A stretch of DNA of 64,000 bases from Lates calcarifer (Eukaryota; Chordata; Actinopteri; Centropomidae). The translations under genes and the position numbers were made by a program. Of the stretch, positions 63,864 to 64,000 are shown in pieces. The notes below the pieces were generated by a model that was given only the letters and a program-made list of their open reading frames with translations, was not told the origin of the DNA and did no database searches. Within the stretch, counting starts at the first letter, position 1. The number at the start of each line of letters is the position of its first letter. The DNA is taken from the NCBI RefSeq assembly GCF_001640805.2, contig NW_026116441.1:18842-82841 (forward strand), written 5' to 3'.

Positions 63864-64000
63864 TTTGGAGTGAAAAAAGGTCAAAATTTCAGGTCCACAT
63901 TTTTCACCTCAAAGTCACTCAGGGGCGTGTCTTATGCCATTTGGAGTGGATTTGGACAGGTTTTTGGTGAATTCTTTGAAAAAGTTGACACCACCATTTT
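63864..64000 (+). repeat. Partial monomer at right edge
   Basis: The last unit begins at the TTTGGAGTG at 63864 and is cut by the window end after 137 bp, within the CACCACCATTTT segment. It is otherwise canonical. The array continues to the right, so neither boundary of the satellite is visible. Confidence 0.95.

Larger units (their letters stand above)
1..64000 (+). repeat. 166-bp tandem satellite array, whole window
   Basis: The whole window is a head-to-tail array in one orientation. The anchor TTATGCCATTTGGAGTGG recurs every 155-167 bp, and intact neighbours are exactly 166 bp apart (57600 to 57766; 59689 to 59855 to 60021 to 60187). About 390 copies fit. By hand count from position 71 of the unit, mean spacing is 164.0 bp over 89-2221, 160.4 over 17111-23046, 165.6 over 35245-36735 and 163.6 over 53182-57600. 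Intact copies are nearly identical and most differences are 1-10 bp deletions. Both strands were read. There is no gene, RNA gene, inserted element or inversion, so every stretch longer than 300 bp holds only this repeat. The size suits a eukaryotic centromeric, pericentromeric or subtelomeric satellite, but location and host are inference. I do not recognise the family. Confidence 0.99.

Noticed and set aside
1..64000. CRISPR array
   Set aside because: There are no short repeats separated by unique spacers. The whole 166-bp unit is repeated, and there are no cas-like genes.
1..64000. Primate alpha satellite
   Set aside because: The unit is 166 bp, not 171 bp, and the sequence does not resemble the alpha consensus I know. 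Similar length alone is not evidence.

Overview
This window is one uninterrupted tandem satellite DNA array. From base 1 to base 64000 it consists of about 390 head-to-tail copies, all in the same orientation, of a monomer whose intact length is 166 bp (about 44% G+C). No protein-coding gene, RNA gene, transposon, CRISPR array or telomeric repeat could be supported, and neither edge of the array is reached: the window starts and ends inside a monomer. An array of this size and monomer length points to a eukaryotic chromosome, most plausibly centromeric, pericentromeric or subtelomeric heterochromatin. I do not recognise the monomer as a named satellite family and cannot name the organism.

Counting from the motif TTTGGAGTG as position 1, the monomer holds an A6 tract (10-15), an AAAATTT tract (20-26), a T5 tract (37-41), the segment GGGGCGTGTCTTATGCC (59-75), a second TTTGGAGTG (77-85), a T5 tract (98-102), GAATTC (106-111), an A5 tract (116-120), CACCACCATTTTT (126-138), a variable junction (139-146), and a GC-rich, CpG-rich end (147-166). 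Two main monomer types differ at the junction: type A reads GGTGACTAC and type B reads GATGTTGGC, each followed by GACAGGCGGCGGGTCATCG. A third difference is CGTGTC (majority) versus CATGTT or CATGTC near position 63.

Layout. About 1-17.2 kb is a mixture of type A and scattered type B, with a four-monomer recurrence of type B at 0.97-2.95 kb. About 17.26-23.05 kb is a distinct domain with most of the CATG variants, almost no type B and shorter units (mean about 160 bp). About 23.9-38.0 kb is rich in type B, with the cleanest near-166-bp run at 35.2-37.0 kb and a run of 162-bp units at 31.4-31.9 kb. About 38-64 kb is mostly type A with scattered type B. About ten units are grossly rearranged. 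One of them (41.76-41.82 kb) carries the only stretch that does not match the satellite, about 13 bp.

The many open reading frames on the + strand are a property of the repeat, not genes. 166 leaves a remainder of 1 on division by 3, so the frame rotates at each monomer, and the stop positions give a stereotyped 122-codon open frame whenever monomers are intact. The main open questions are whether the abundant small indels, which concentrate in homopolymers and exactly at the columns where monomer types differ, are biological or reflect consensus collapse of long reads, and whether the local domains mark real array evolution.
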